Origin: Streptomyces sp. NBS 14/10
Lineage (GTDB): Bacteria; Actinomycetota; Actinomycetes; Streptomycetales; Streptomycetaceae
DNA: 64,000 nt
NCBI RefSeq assembly: GCF_002224125.1
Contig: NZ_NCSM01000014.1
Coordinates: forward strand, 364,779-428,778
Direction of reading: 5' to 3'
Part shown: in pieces, positions 1 to 8,364 of the stretch
How the letters are laid out: each line of letters opens with the position of its first letter
Position numbering within the stretch: position 1 is the stretch's first letter
Program-made: the position numbers and the translations under genes
The notes under the pieces: generated by a model
What the model was told of the DNA's origin: nothing
Databases searched by the model: none
The model's input: only the letters and a program-made list of their open reading frames with translations

Positions 1-465
1 CTCCTCACCCGGCCAGGCGATCAGCGCCGCGATGTTCTCCAGGGCCAGCGGCACCGGAAGCGACTCCTGGGCGATGCGGACGTTCTCGCACAGCACGTCC
101 AGCGCGTCGCGAGTGCGCGGCACGGGCAGCAGATGCCCGGCCTCGGCCGTCGGCGACGCGGTCCGCGGCCCGCCCGCCCGTACGAACGCGATGTGCTCGG
201 TCACCAGGGGCGAGCCCAGCGCCTCCGCCCGCTCGGCGAGCGCCGCGAGCCGCCCCGCGTCGGGCCGCTCGGCGCCCCCGAGGCCGAGCGAGACGCCGTG
301 CGGGACCACCGTCGTCCCCCGCTTCCGCAGCCGCTCCAGTGCGTCAGGGAGGTGGCCCGGGCAGATGTTCTCCGCCACCACCTCAACCCAGTCGATGCCC
401 GGCAGCCGCTCGATGTCATCGGCGATCTCCGGGCGCCATCCAATGCCGGTTCCGAGGCGCCTCAT
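1..465 (-). CDS. DUF692 (MNIO-type) protein, 3'-truncated by window edge
   Basis: The start codon is at 463-465 and the frame stays open to base 1, so only about 155 N-terminal residues are visible. They read as the DUF692 / multinuclear non-heme iron-dependent oxidase fold: an early 'GIGWRP' strand, 'WVEVVAEN', '[12 protein letters not shown]', 'VTEHIAFVR' and 'ALENIAAL', where the His and Glu residues are the usual metal ligands of this TIM-barrel family. Known members (MbnB, TglH, BufB) oxidise Cys residues of partner peptides with two or three iron ions. In actinomycetes a TIGR04222-type membrane protein often lies next to this gene, but here that would fall outside the window. The substrate is unknown; the family call is fairly secure from the motifs. 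Confidence 0.78.
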   Translation of the reverse strand, partial: MRRLGTGIGWRPEIADDIERLPGIDWVEVVAENICPGHLPDALERLRKRGTTVVPHGVSLGLGGAERPDAGRLAALAERAEALGSPLVTEHIAFVRAGGPRTASPTAEAGHLLPVPRTRDALDVLCENVRIAQESLPVPLALENIAALIAWPGEE

Positions 466-781
466 GGCTTCCCCCTCCTCGTCCGTCCCCCTGTCCGGGG
501 GTCGTCTGGGGGTGATGACCCCGCTGGAGAAGGACGAACCCAGCAGCCGTGCGGTTCAGAGGTTCATTTGAGCTTCGGGGGTTCACGCTCAAGTCCCGTG
601 TGAGTCGCGCGTGAGTCGTGTGTGCCGTGCGTGATCCGCGTCGCGGAATATCATCACTGTTACAAAAATTTGGTGCTCTGAGGCGACAGATGTTCGGAAA
701 GCGTCATAGGGTCGTGTCGTCTTCGGGGGGACGGACCATCAGATCTTTGGCCGCGCCCCGCGCGCGGATCGTGGGGGACAC
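466..781. other. Divergent intergenic region between DUF692 and PBP genes
   Basis: 316 bases with no convincing gene. The two flanking genes diverge, so both promoters should lie here. A short stem is visible (ttgagc at 568-573 with gctcaa at 587-592). The stretch 640-690 is less GC-rich than its surroundings ('tgttacaaaaatttgg') and is the best candidate for the rightward promoter. I cannot name a regulator. Confidence 0.4.
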
Positions 782-2884
782 GTGCAGGGCAGCAACAACG
801 CTGGGGGCAGACACCGCCGTAAGGCACCGAGCCGCAAGGCGCCGACCATCAAGGCGCCCAACATGCCGAGCCTCACAGGGCGTTCGACCTCGACGTGGTG
901 GACGCTGCGCCGCTGGGCCGTCCGCGGTGCCAGGCTGGACTACCCCCGCGCGAGCAGGCGCGGCCCCCTGCGCTGGCTGCCCTCGTGGCGGCAGATGGCC
1001 ATGCTTTTCCTGTTCTGCGTCGGCGGTCTGACGGGTGTGCTGAGCTATATGTATCTGCAGACCGACATCCCGGACGACCTCAACGACTTCGCCACCCAGC
1101 AGGACAATGTCTATTACTGGGCGGACGGTACGGAAATGGCCCGTACGGGACCCGTCAACCGGCAGGAAGTCCCGCTCAAAAAGGTCCCGGAGAAGGTGCA
1201 GTGGGCGGTGCTCGCCGCCGAGAACGCCAGCTTCTACTCCGACAGCGGGGTTTCGCCGAGCGGTGTGATGCGCGCCCTGACCCGGATGGTGACGGGCGGT
1301 GAGACCCAGGGCGGTTCCACCATCACCCAACAGTATGTGAAGAACGCCTATCTGAATCAGCAGCAGACATTCTCCCGCAAGCTGACCGAGATGTTCATCG
1401 CCATCAAGCTGGACGACAAGATGAGCAAGGAGGACATCCTCGCGCGATATCTCAACACCAGCTGGTTCGGCCGCGGCACCTACGGCATTCAGCGGGCCGC
1501 CTACGCCTATTACGGCAAGGACGTCTCCAAGCTCAACCCGAGTGAGGGCGCCATGCTGGCGTCCCTGCTCAAGGGCGCCGGGACCTTCGACCCCACAGTC
1601 AGCGCCAAGAACCACCGCCGGGCTGTGGACCGCTGGAAATGGGTCCTGGACCGGATGGTCCAGATCGGCAAGCTCTCCAAGTCCGAGCGGGCCAAGTACA
1701 CCAAATTCCCGGAGCCCAAGGCGCCCCCGAAACCGGAGGGGCTGACCGGCCAGGTCGGCTATCTCGTCGAGACGGCGAGGGCGTATGTGTCCTCCCACAC
1801 CGACATATCCGACGCCGATTTCGACCTGGGCGGCTATCAGATACACACCACCTTCGAGAAGCCGAAGGTGAATGAGCTCGCCAAGTCGGTGGACAAGATG
1901 CGCGCCGGCCTCGACCCGAAGGGCCGCAAGGAGGACCGGTACGTACGGGTCGGCGCCGCCTCCGTAGCGCCGGACGGCCGTATCGCCGCGCTCTACGGCG
2001 GCCCCGGCTATCTCGAACAGGGCTTCAACGACGCCAACGCCTCCACCGTCCCGGCCGGCACGTCCTTCACACCCTTCGTCTACGCCGCGGCCCTGCGCGA
2101 CGGCGTCCAGCTCGAACGCGACGGCGCACGCACCCCCGTGTCCCCGACCAGCGTCTACGACGGCAACGACAAGGTGGCCGTGCGCACCCCCGAGGGCCCG
2201 TACTGGGACCGCGGCGGCCAGATCGTACGGGGCAGGAACGACGGAGACCGCTCGTGGGGGCAGGTGACCCTGCGGCAGTCGATCGTGGATTCGATCAACA
2301 CCCCGATGATGCAGCTGGGCATGGACGTGGGCCTGGACCGGGTGCGCAAGGCGTCCATCGACGCGGGCCTGCTGCCCGACAGCTTCGGCTCCCGGGTGCC
2401 CGCCTTCTCGCTCGGCACGGCCACCCCCAGCTCCATCCGCATGGCCAGCGCCTACGGGACCTTCGCGGCCGGGGGCCGGCACACCCCGCCGTACTCGGTC
2501 ACCGGGCTCACCCACCAGGGCGAGCGGGTGCCCCTCGAAAAGCAGCCCGCGACCCGGGCGTTCAGCCCGGAGGTGGCGGCGCAGGTGGACGACGCGCTGC
2601 ACGGGGCGGTGCAGGGCGGAACCGCTCGGTCGGCCGCGGCGGTCGGCTCCGATGTGGCGGGCAAGACGGGTACCGAGCAGGACAACACCTCGTCGTGGTT
2701 CGTGGGGTATACGAAGGAGATGTCGACGGCCGTGTCGCTGTCGCGGGTGGATCCCAAGACCCAGGAGCTGCTGCCCCTGGACGGACTCGGCGGATCCGGC
2801 ACCGCCGGAACCTCCGGCACCGGATCCACCTACGCCATCGACATCTGGACGCGCTATATGAAGGCCGTTACTCGGCCTTCGTGA
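782..2884 (+). CDS. Bifunctional-type penicillin-binding protein (GT51), SxxK motif degenerate
   Basis: A 700-residue class A PBP. A basic N-terminus precedes one membrane segment (about residues 71-92), then the glycosyltransferase-51 domain with the catalytic Glu in 'AAENASFY' (E147), 'GGSTITQQ' (177-184) and the 'RK..E' motif. That domain polymerises lipid II into glycan strands outside the membrane. The C-terminal transpeptidase domain keeps the SxN (S504-I-N506) and KTG (K628-T-G630) motifs. Where family members have S-T-F-K the sequence reads T427-S-F-T430, so both the acyl-serine and the general-base lysine are replaced. I infer an active glycosyltransferase with an inactive or regulatory transpeptidase domain. 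It starts with GTG. Its 3' end overlaps the convergent neighbour by 17 bases. Confidence 0.9.
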   Translation: MQGSNNAGGRHRRKAPSRKAPTIKAPNMPSLTGRSTSTWWTLRRWAVRGARLDYPRASRRGPLRWLPSWRQMAMLFLFCVGGLTGVLSYMYLQTDIPDDLNDFATQQDNVYYWADGTEMARTGPVNRQEVPLKKVPEKVQWAVLAAENASFYSDSGVSPSGVMRALTRMVTGGETQGGSTITQQYVKNAYLNQQQTFSRKLTEMFIAIKLDDKMSKEDILARYLNTSWFGRGTYGIQRAAYAYYGKDVSKLNPSEGAMLASLLKGAGTFDPTVSAKNHRRAVDRWKWVLDRMVQIGKLSKSERAKYTKFPEPKAPPKPEGLTGQVGYLVETARAYVSSHTDISDADFDLGGYQIHTTFEKPKVNELAKSVDKMRAGLDPKGRKEDRYVRVGAASVAPDGRIAALYGGPGYLEQGFNDANASTVPAGTSFTPFVYAAALRDGVQLERDGARTPVSPTSVYDGNDKVAVRTPEGPYWDRGGQIVRGRNDGDRSWGQVTLRQSIVDSINTPMMQLGMDVGLDRVRKASIDAGLLPDSFGSRVPAFSLGTATPSSIRMASAYGTFAAGGRHTPPYSVTGLTHQGERVPLEKQPATRAFSPEVAAQVDDALHGAVQGGTARSAAAVGSDVAGKTGTEQDNTSSWFVGYTKEMSTAVSLSRVDPKTQELLPLDGLGGSGTAGTSGTGSTYAIDIWTRYMKAVTRPS

Positions 2885-4187
2885 AGGTGGACCAGTCGGG
2901 CGCCTGCGCCGGATCCAGCGTGCGCAGCTTCTCCAGGACCTTCGGGTCCTGGGCGTCCAGCCAGTCCGCGAGCTGTTTGAACGAGACGCATTCGACGCCC
3001 TCGCGGGGGCATACGTCCCGCATCACGTCCTCGATGGCCTGCATATAGATGCCGCCGTTCCAGGTCTCGAAGTGGTTGCCGATGAACAGCGGCGCCCGGC
3101 TGCCGTTGTAGACGCGCTCGAAGCCGTTCTTATAGCCCTCGCGGGTCAGCCGCTCCCACTCCGGGTACTTCGCCGGATCGCCCTCGGTGCTGTCGCCCGA
3201 CTGGTTGTAGAGGAAGTTGAAGTCCATCGAGAGGACCTGCTTCTCGCTCTCCGGGTAGGGCACCAGCTGAAGCGGGAAGTTCCAGATCCCGTCGATCTTC
3301 GACGGCCAGATCTGGAAGTCGCCGGGCGAACTCGCGTCGTACCGCCAGCCCATGGACTTGATGGCCGGGATGAGGTTCTTCTGCCCCTCCAGGCACGGCG
3401 CCCGCCCGCCCACCAGCTCCTCGTCGTAGTCGAAGGGCAGCGGGGCCACATCGGTGAAGCCGGTGTTGGTCTTCCAGTTCTTCACAAACGAATACGCCTG
3501 CTCGGTCTCGCTCTTCCACTCCTCCGTGCTCCAGTCCTCGCCGCCCTTGGCGCCGCAGAAGTGGCCGTTGAAGTGGGAGCCGATCTCGTTGCCCTCCTGC
3601 CACGCCCCGCGCAGCTGCTCCAGCGTCTCCCGGATGTGTTCATCGGTCGGGTAGGAGATCGCGGCCGAGCCCCGCTGGTGCTGCGGCGGCTGGTAGAGGT
3701 CGCTCTTCGACTTGGGCAGCAGATACATGCCGCTCAGGAAGAACGTCATCGTGGCATCGCTCTCCTTGGCCACGTCGCGGAAGTGGGAGAAGAGGTGGTC
3801 GCCGTTCTCCAGGCCCCCGTCCCAGGAGAAGACCACGAACTGTGGCGGTTTCTCCCCGGGTTTCAGCCTCTTGGGCTTGAGCTGCTTCGGCTGCGGCCCG
3901 GTGTACGAGGTGGAGCCGTCCCCGAGCACCTTGACCTTGCCGTCCCAGTCGGCGTACTTGCTCTTTTTCTTCTTGGTGCCGGGGGCGCCCCCGGCCGGCG
4001 CGGGGGACGCGCCGGCCACCGACGCCTTCTCTCCGGGCGAGCCGTCCGCCTCGCCGCCCGGCAGTGCCGCGAGCAGAACGGCGACGACGACACCCACGGC
4101 GACCAGGGCACCCATGGGGCCCGTCACTCCATAGGCGTTCCTCGGCTGTAACGCCTTCAAAGCCTTCAAGGTCTTCAGCCCCTTCAC
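2868..4187 (-). CDS. Secreted/membrane-anchored polysaccharide deacetylase-like protein
   Basis: 439 residues. A basic N-terminus and a hydrophobic segment (about residues 20-45) suggest export with an uncleaved anchor or a signal peptide, followed by a Lys/Gly/Pro-rich linker. The body resembles the NodB/polysaccharide-deacetylase fold: 'VVFSWDGG' with the Asp, and 'NEIGSHFNGHF', where the two His residues fit the metal-binding HxxxH motif. A long loop with conserved Trp and Gly residues follows. Known family members remove N- or O-acetyl groups from chitin, peptidoglycan or xylan; the substrate here is unknown. It is convergent with the PBP gene, so a cell-envelope role is plausible but not shown. 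Confidence 0.7.
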   Translation of the reverse strand: MKGLKTLKALKALQPRNAYGVTGPMGALVAVGVVVAVLLAALPGGEADGSPGEKASVAGASPAPAGGAPGTKKKKSKYADWDGKVKVLGDGSTSYTGPQPKQLKPKRLKPGEKPPQFVVFSWDGGLENGDHLFSHFRDVAKESDATMTFFLSGMYLLPKSKSDLYQPPQHQRGSAAISYPTDEHIRETLEQLRGAWQEGNEIGSHFNGHFCGAKGGEDWSTEEWKSETEQAYSFVKNWKTNTGFTDVAPLPFDYDEELVGGRAPCLEGQKNLIPAIKSMGWRYDASSPGDFQIWPSKIDGIWNFPLQLVPYPESEKQVLSMDFNFLYNQSGDSTEGDPAKYPEWERLTREGYKNGFERVYNGSRAPLFIGNHFETWNGGIYMQAIEDVMRDVCPREGVECVSFKQLADWLDAQDPKVLEKLRTLDPAQAPDWSTFTKAE

Positions 4188-4271
4188 GGGTCCCGCCCCC
4201 GGAGACAGTACGGCTCACCAGTATCACTGAAGAATTACCGTCTCTTCACACAGGCCCCGTATCAAGGGGGT

Positions 4272-5171
4272 CTACGGCACCTGTGCGCCCGGTGGCCCGA
4301 CGGGCACATCGCCGCACAGGGTGATGCGGTGCATGACGCGGCGGAAGTCCCCGTAGTCACGGTTGGCGTAGTGGGCGGTGGACCGGTTGTCCCACATCGC
4401 CACGTCACCCGGGCGCCAGCGGTGTCGCACGATGTGCTCGGGCTTCTGGAGATGTGCGTACAGCAGGTCCAGAATGGCCCGGCTCTCGGCGTCCGACACG
4501 CCCACGATGTGGGAGGTGAAGCCCGGATTCACGAACAGGCCCTTGCGGCCGGTCTCCGGGTGGACGCGGACCACCGGATGCTCCACCGGGTCGAGGGACC
4601 GGTACCGCTCCCCGTCCCACTCGCTGCCCTCACCACCGCGCTGGGCGAGGTAGTACCCGAACGCGCGGTTGCCGTCGTGCACCGCGGTCAGCCGGTCGGC
4701 CAGATCACGCACCGGGGCGGACAATGAGTCGTACGCGAGTTGCAGATCGGCCCAGTTGGTGTCGCCACCGGTGGGCGGCAGTTGAACGGCGCGCAGCACC
4801 GAGGCCATCGGCGGCCTGCGCACGAAGGTGACGTCGGTGTGCCAAACGTCCGCGTACCCGTCCTCGGCGGCGTCCAACGCGTAGATCTCCGCGTGGTTCT
4901 CGTCGACCCCGGGCACGACCGGATGCGAGGCGGTCGTCTCACCCAGCCGCCGGCCGAGCGCCACCTGACTGTCGGGGTCGAGGCGCTGGCCGGGGAAGAA
5001 CAGCACCTTGTGGGCGACGAGGGCGCGCCGTACCTCCGCGATCTCCGCATCGTCCGCGGTGGTCAGGTCCAGATCGTGAACTCGGGCGCCGAACGAGGGC
5101 CCCAGTGGCTCGACGGACAGCTCCACCGCCGTGGCGGACTGAAGGTCGGACTGAAGGTCTGTGACGGTCAT
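4272..5171 (-). CDS. tauD: TauD/TfdA-family Fe(II)/2-oxoglutarate dioxygenase
   Basis: 299 residues, the usual TauD length. The iron-binding triad is visible as H111-x-D113 ('DVWHTDVTF') and the distal His in 'STAHYANRDYG' (about H267). The Arg residues of 'RRVMHR' (about 278-282) would hold 2-oxoglutarate. The enzyme hydroxylates the carbon next to a sulfonate (taurine, other alkylsulfonates) or sulfate ester, releasing sulfite or sulfate. It is the last gene of a leftward operon behind a complete sulfonate ABC importer, which supports sulfur scavenging. Alkylsulfatase AtsK-type activity is an alternative, since sequence alone does not separate the two. Confidence 0.85.
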   Translation of the reverse strand: MTVTDLQSDLQSATAVELSVEPLGPSFGARVHDLDLTTADDAEIAEVRRALVAHKVLFFPGQRLDPDSQVALGRRLGETTASHPVVPGVDENHAEIYALDAAEDGYADVWHTDVTFVRRPPMASVLRAVQLPPTGGDTNWADLQLAYDSLSAPVRDLADRLTAVHDGNRAFGYYLAQRGGEGSEWDGERYRSLDPVEHPVVRVHPETGRKGLFVNPGFTSHIVGVSDAESRAILDLLYAHLQKPEHIVRHRWRPGDVAMWDNRSTAHYANRDYGDFRRVMHRITLCGDVPVGPPGAQVP

Positions 5172-5222
5172 TCATGCCTCCTGGAAGACGGACTCCGGTG
5201 CGAGAGAAGGGTTCAGTGGTGG

Positions 5223-6071
5223 TCAGGCCGCGGCGGCGCGCACGGCGGCTCCGACTCGTGCGCGCAGTGCGGCGTATTCGGGCAGGCCGCGCAGTTCGTC
5301 GCTGTCGATGCCGCCGCGTGGCAGCCCGACCCGCAGGTCCAGGGCCACCGTGCCCGGCCGCGCGGTGAGCACGACGATCCGGGTGGCCAAGAACACCGCC
5401 TCGTCGACGCTGTGCGTGACGAACACCGAGGTGGCGCCCGTCTCCAGGCTCACCCTGCGCAGGTCCTCCTGAAGCCGCTCACGGGTCAGGGCGTCGAGCG
5501 CCGCGAACGGTTCGTCGAGCAGCAGCAGTCCCTTGCCACCCGCGAGGGCACGGGCGATGGCGGCCCGCTGCTGCTGGCCCCCGGAGATCTCCCAGACACG
5601 GCGGTCCGCCGTCTCTGACAGACCGACCCGGTCCAGCAGTTCCGCGGTGCGTCGGCCCTGTTCCGCCCGGGGCACCCCGGCGTAGCGCAGCGCGAGGGCC
5701 ACGTTCTCGCCGACGGTACGCCAGGGGAAGAGCCTCGGCTGCTGGAAGACGACGCCTGCCTGCCTGCCCGGCCGCGGCGCTCCGCCCTGCACGGTGACGG
5801 AGCCGGAAGTAGGACGCTCGAAGCCGGCGATGAGACGCAGCAGCGTGCTCTTGCCGCATCCGGACGGACCCACCAGCACCAGGAACTCGCCCGGCGGGAC
5901 CTCGAGGGAGAGCGGCCCCAGCGCCTCGACGGACGAGGCGCCCCGGCCGTGCACCCGGGTCACGTCGGCAACCGAGATCGCCTGGGGCTCCGCCGCGCCG
6001 GACGGCGCGGGCGCGGCCCGCCGCGAGGTGGTGGCCTTACCGAGCGACGTCATCTGCGAGCCCCTTGACAT
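5223..6071 (-). CDS. ssuB: Sulfonate ABC transporter ATP-binding protein
   Basis: About 280 residues. The Walker A motif reads 'GPSGCGKSTLL', the signature 'ISGGQQQR', Walker B 'LLLLDEPF', and the switch His lies in 'VTHSVDEA'. This is the SsuB/TauB group of ATPases that power sulfonate and taurine import. Two starts are possible: the ATG at 6071 or one at 6053 (MTSLGKATTS); both overlap the end of the binding-protein gene, so translation is probably coupled. It lies between the binding protein and the TauD-type dioxygenase in one leftward operon. Confidence 0.88.
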   Translation of the reverse strand: MSRGSQMTSLGKATTSRRAAPAPSGAAEPQAISVADVTRVHGRGASSVEALGPLSLEVPPGEFLVLVGPSGCGKSTLLRLIAGFERPTSGSVTVQGGAPRPGRQAGVVFQQPRLFPWRTVGENVALALRYAGVPRAEQGRRTAELLDRVGLSETADRRVWEISGGQQQRAAIARALAGGKGLLLLDEPFAALDALTRERLQEDLRRVSLETGATSVFVTHSVDEAVFLATRIVVLTARPGTVALDLRVGLPRGGIDSDELRGLPEYAALRARVGAAVRAAAA

Positions 6072-7080
6072 GGACGGCGTTCACCAGCGTGTTCCGGCCG
6101 GGTGCCTTGTCGATCTGCTTCTGGTCGGCAAGGAACGCGGTCGCGCTGCGAAGGTCTTCGGCCAGATGTCCGACGCGCCCCGGCCGGCCCAGCCAGGTGG
6201 CGCTCGCCTGGTCGGCGGGCCGGAGGAAGATCCCCTTGTCGAGCTGCGCCCGTGCTTCCTTGTCGCCGATCCCCAACTGCCGCGCGACCGCGGCGGTGGC
6301 CGCGGACGGATCGTCATGGATCAGGTCCAGGGCCCGGGCCTGCGCCTTGCGCCAGGCGCTGATCACATCGGGGTGCGCCTGGATGAACGACGCGGCGGCG
6401 ACGCCGAGGTCGAGGGTGGGTTTTCCGGCCTTGGCCAGCTCCTTGCTGGTGACGAGCACCTTGCCCGACTTCTCGAGCTCCGCCAGGGTCGGCAGCCAGA
6501 CGTAGGAGGCGTCGATGTCCCCGCGGGTCCAGGCGGCGAGGATGTCCTGCGGCTCCATGTCGAGGATGTTCACCTTGGACGCGTCGACCCCCGCCCGGTC
6601 CAGCGCGGCGAGCAGGCTGTAGTGGGAGGTGGAGCTGAACGGCGTCGCCACCTTGCGGCCGGTCAGATCGCGTACGTTCGAGATGCCGGTGCCGTCGCGG
6701 GCGACGAGCGCCTCGTTCTCACCGGCCACGTCGAGCACCCATATCACCTTGTAGGGGATGTCGAGCGGGGCGGACAGACCGCGGGCCATCGGGCTCGAGC
6801 CGATCGCCGCGATGTCCACCGACTTGGCCAGGAACGCGGTGTTGATGCTCGCGCCCGAGTCGAACTTCGTCCAGGCAATGTGGTGCTCCGGCAGCGCCTT
6901 CTCCAGCCAGCCGCGGTCCTTGACGATCAGATCGCCGCTGGGGAAGGCCTGGTAGGCGATGCGGACGGTTTTCTTCCCGTCCCCGGAGGCCGCGTCGGCG
7001 GAGCAGGCGCTCAGGACGGGCAGGACGCCGATGCCCAGGGCGGCGGTAAGGACGCTGCGCCGACTGCGGTGTCCGGTCAT
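6037..7080 (-). CDS. ssuA: Sulfonate/taurine ABC transporter substrate-binding lipoprotein
   Basis: 347 residues from the ATG at 7080. An Arg-rich N-terminus ('TGHRSRRSVLTAAL') is followed by a lipobox 'VLSAC', so the protein is exported, possibly by Tat, and lipid-anchored. The body has the NMT1/SsuA-like periplasmic-binding fold ('VRIAYQAFPSGDLIVKDRGW', 'STSHYSLLAAL'). It would capture aliphatic sulfonates for the permease and ATPase encoded on either side. The same frame stays open upstream to 7677, but the lipoprotein signal fixes the start. The operon order read leftward is permease, binding protein, ATPase, dioxygenase. Confidence 0.87.
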   Translation of the reverse strand: MTGHRSRRSVLTAALGIGVLPVLSACSADAASGDGKKTVRIAYQAFPSGDLIVKDRGWLEKALPEHHIAWTKFDSGASINTAFLAKSVDIAAIGSSPMARGLSAPLDIPYKVIWVLDVAGENEALVARDGTGISNVRDLTGRKVATPFSSTSHYSLLAALDRAGVDASKVNILDMEPQDILAAWTRGDIDASYVWLPTLAELEKSGKVLVTSKELAKAGKPTLDLGVAAASFIQAHPDVISAWRKAQARALDLIHDDPSAATAAVARQLGIGDKEARAQLDKGIFLRPADQASATWLGRPGRVGHLAEDLRSATAFLADQKQIDKAPGRNTLVNAVHVKGLADDVAR

Positions 7081-7178
7081 GGGGCGTGTCTTCTTTCTCT
7101 TGTGTCCCTTGCCCGGTATGCGCGAGGTGCTGTGCGGGGCAGGAGAGTGACGGTCTGTCGGGAGGGGAAGCGGGCGGC

Positions 7179-8000
7179 TCATATGCGGCCGCGCCAGGGC
7201 ACGAGCCGGTGTTCCAGCGCGCGCAGCACTCCGTCGATGAGCAGCCCGGAGATCCCGATGGCGAACAGACCGAGGATGACGATGTCGGTCTGGTTGAAGC
7301 GCTGGGCGTCGCGCACCATGCCGCCTATGCCGGGCAGGCCGTTGACGGTTTCGGCCGCGACGACGGAGGAGTACGCGATGCCGAACGCGAGCCGGATGCC
7401 GACCAGGATCTCGGGCAGCGCGGACGGCAGGACGACGGCGGTGATGACCTGGCTTCTCCGGGCGCCGATCGCCTCGGCGGCTTCGATGAGCGAGCGGGGA
7501 GCGGAGGCGACGGCCGCGGCCGTCGCGACCGCCACCGGCGGCATCGCCGCGATGGCGAGCAGCCAGATCTTGGGGGCCTCCTCGATCCCGAACCAGATGA
7601 TCAGCAGGCTGAAGTACGCGAGCGGCGGCAGGGTGCGCACGAACGCCACCCACGGCTCCACGACCACCCGTACCCACGGCACGGTGCCCATCAGCAGCCC
7701 GGCGGCCAGGCCCACCAGCGTGCCGAGGCCGGCTCCGACGGCTATCCGGCGCAGGGTGACTCCCAGATGCTCGACGAGCAGGTGCCCCTGGTACCCCCGG
7801 ACGCCGTCATGCGTGGTGGATGTCCTGACCAAGGCGTCGAACACCGCCTTCGGAGAAGGCAGGAGAACGGGGGACCACAGGTGGAGCGCGACGCCCGTCT
7901 GCCAGAGGCCGAGCAGCACCACCAGGGCGAGTAGCCGCAGTGCGACGCGGCGCGACAGGTCGCCGACGGCGGGCCGTCGGCCTTTCAACAGGGCAGGCAT
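7179..8000 (-). CDS. ssuC: Sulfonate ABC transporter permease
   Basis: 273 residues with about six hydrophobic segments and the BPD permease cytoplasmic loop 'EAAEAIGARRSQVITAVVLPSALPEILVG' region, which couples to the ATPase. It matches the SsuC/TauC group. It is the first structural gene of the leftward operon, and its promoter should lie in 8001-8364 together with a short Cys-ending leader peptide. No flavin monooxygenase (SsuD) is in the operon; the TauD-type dioxygenase seems to provide the desulfonating step. Confidence 0.88.
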   Translation of the reverse strand: MPALLKGRRPAVGDLSRRVALRLLALVVLLGLWQTGVALHLWSPVLLPSPKAVFDALVRTSTTHDGVRGYQGHLLVEHLGVTLRRIAVGAGLGTLVGLAAGLLMGTVPWVRVVVEPWVAFVRTLPPLAYFSLLIIWFGIEEAPKIWLLAIAAMPPVAVATAAAVASAPRSLIEAAEAIGARRSQVITAVVLPSALPEILVGIRLAFGIAYSSVVAAETVNGLPGIGGMVRDAQRFNQTDIVILGLFAIGISGLLIDGVLRALEHRLVPWRGRI

Positions 8001-8364
8001 GGGCGCTCCGGCAGGGGCGGGGGAACGGACGCGGACGCGGACAGGCGTCAGCGGAAGATCACCGGAAGGTCACCGGGAGAAAAGGGGGGAGGTAGGTGCG
8101 AACGCTCAAAAACGCCGTCAGGCGCAACAAGTGGCGCTGGCCGTGCGCCGGAGGTCTACGTGGAGACGCGCCACGAGAGGTGAGGTGAGCTGCACAACGC
8201 CATTGGTACCAGGCCATACGGAGCAAGCCAAGACGACATTCGCATGATGAGACGTGCGGAGGCGCCGCGCCGCGGACGCACCCGGGCGGACAAAGCCCCG
8301 CGATGCGCCGCCGCCGGTCCTGGGTGATGCTGGATAAACACGTCAAAAAGGCGAGAGGCAACGG
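8001..8364. promoter_or_regulatory. Leader region between sulfonate operon and baeRF gene
   Basis: 364 bases between divergent genes. It contains the short leader-peptide gene at 8118-8195 on the minus strand and about 117 bases of further leader before the permease start. No other gene is convincing here. The promoter for the rightward baeRF gene must also lie in this interval, next to 'ggataaacacgtcaaaaaggcgag'. Confidence 0.5.
8118..8195 (-). CDS. Cysteine-ending putative leader peptide of the sulfonate operon
   Basis: A 25-codon GTG-initiated frame reads (M)QLTSPLVARLHVDLRRTA then SATCCA and stop. The 'RLHVDLxRxxSA-C' pattern matches the short leader peptides that precede sulfur-assimilation operons in Streptomyces and mycobacteria. 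It ends with two adjacent Cys codons one codon before the stop. By analogy with mycobacterial polycysteine leaders, ribosome stalling at these Cys codons under cysteine shortage could raise expression of the downstream ssu/tauD operon. Upstream Shine-Dalgarno complementarity is weak, so the exact start is uncertain; a leaderless transcript is possible. Confidence 0.72.
   Translation of the reverse strand: MQLTSPLVARLHVDLRRTASATCCA

Noticed and set aside
704..2602. 632-codon minus-strand frame opposite the PBP
   Set aside because: The plus strand encodes an unambiguous glycosyltransferase-51 protein.
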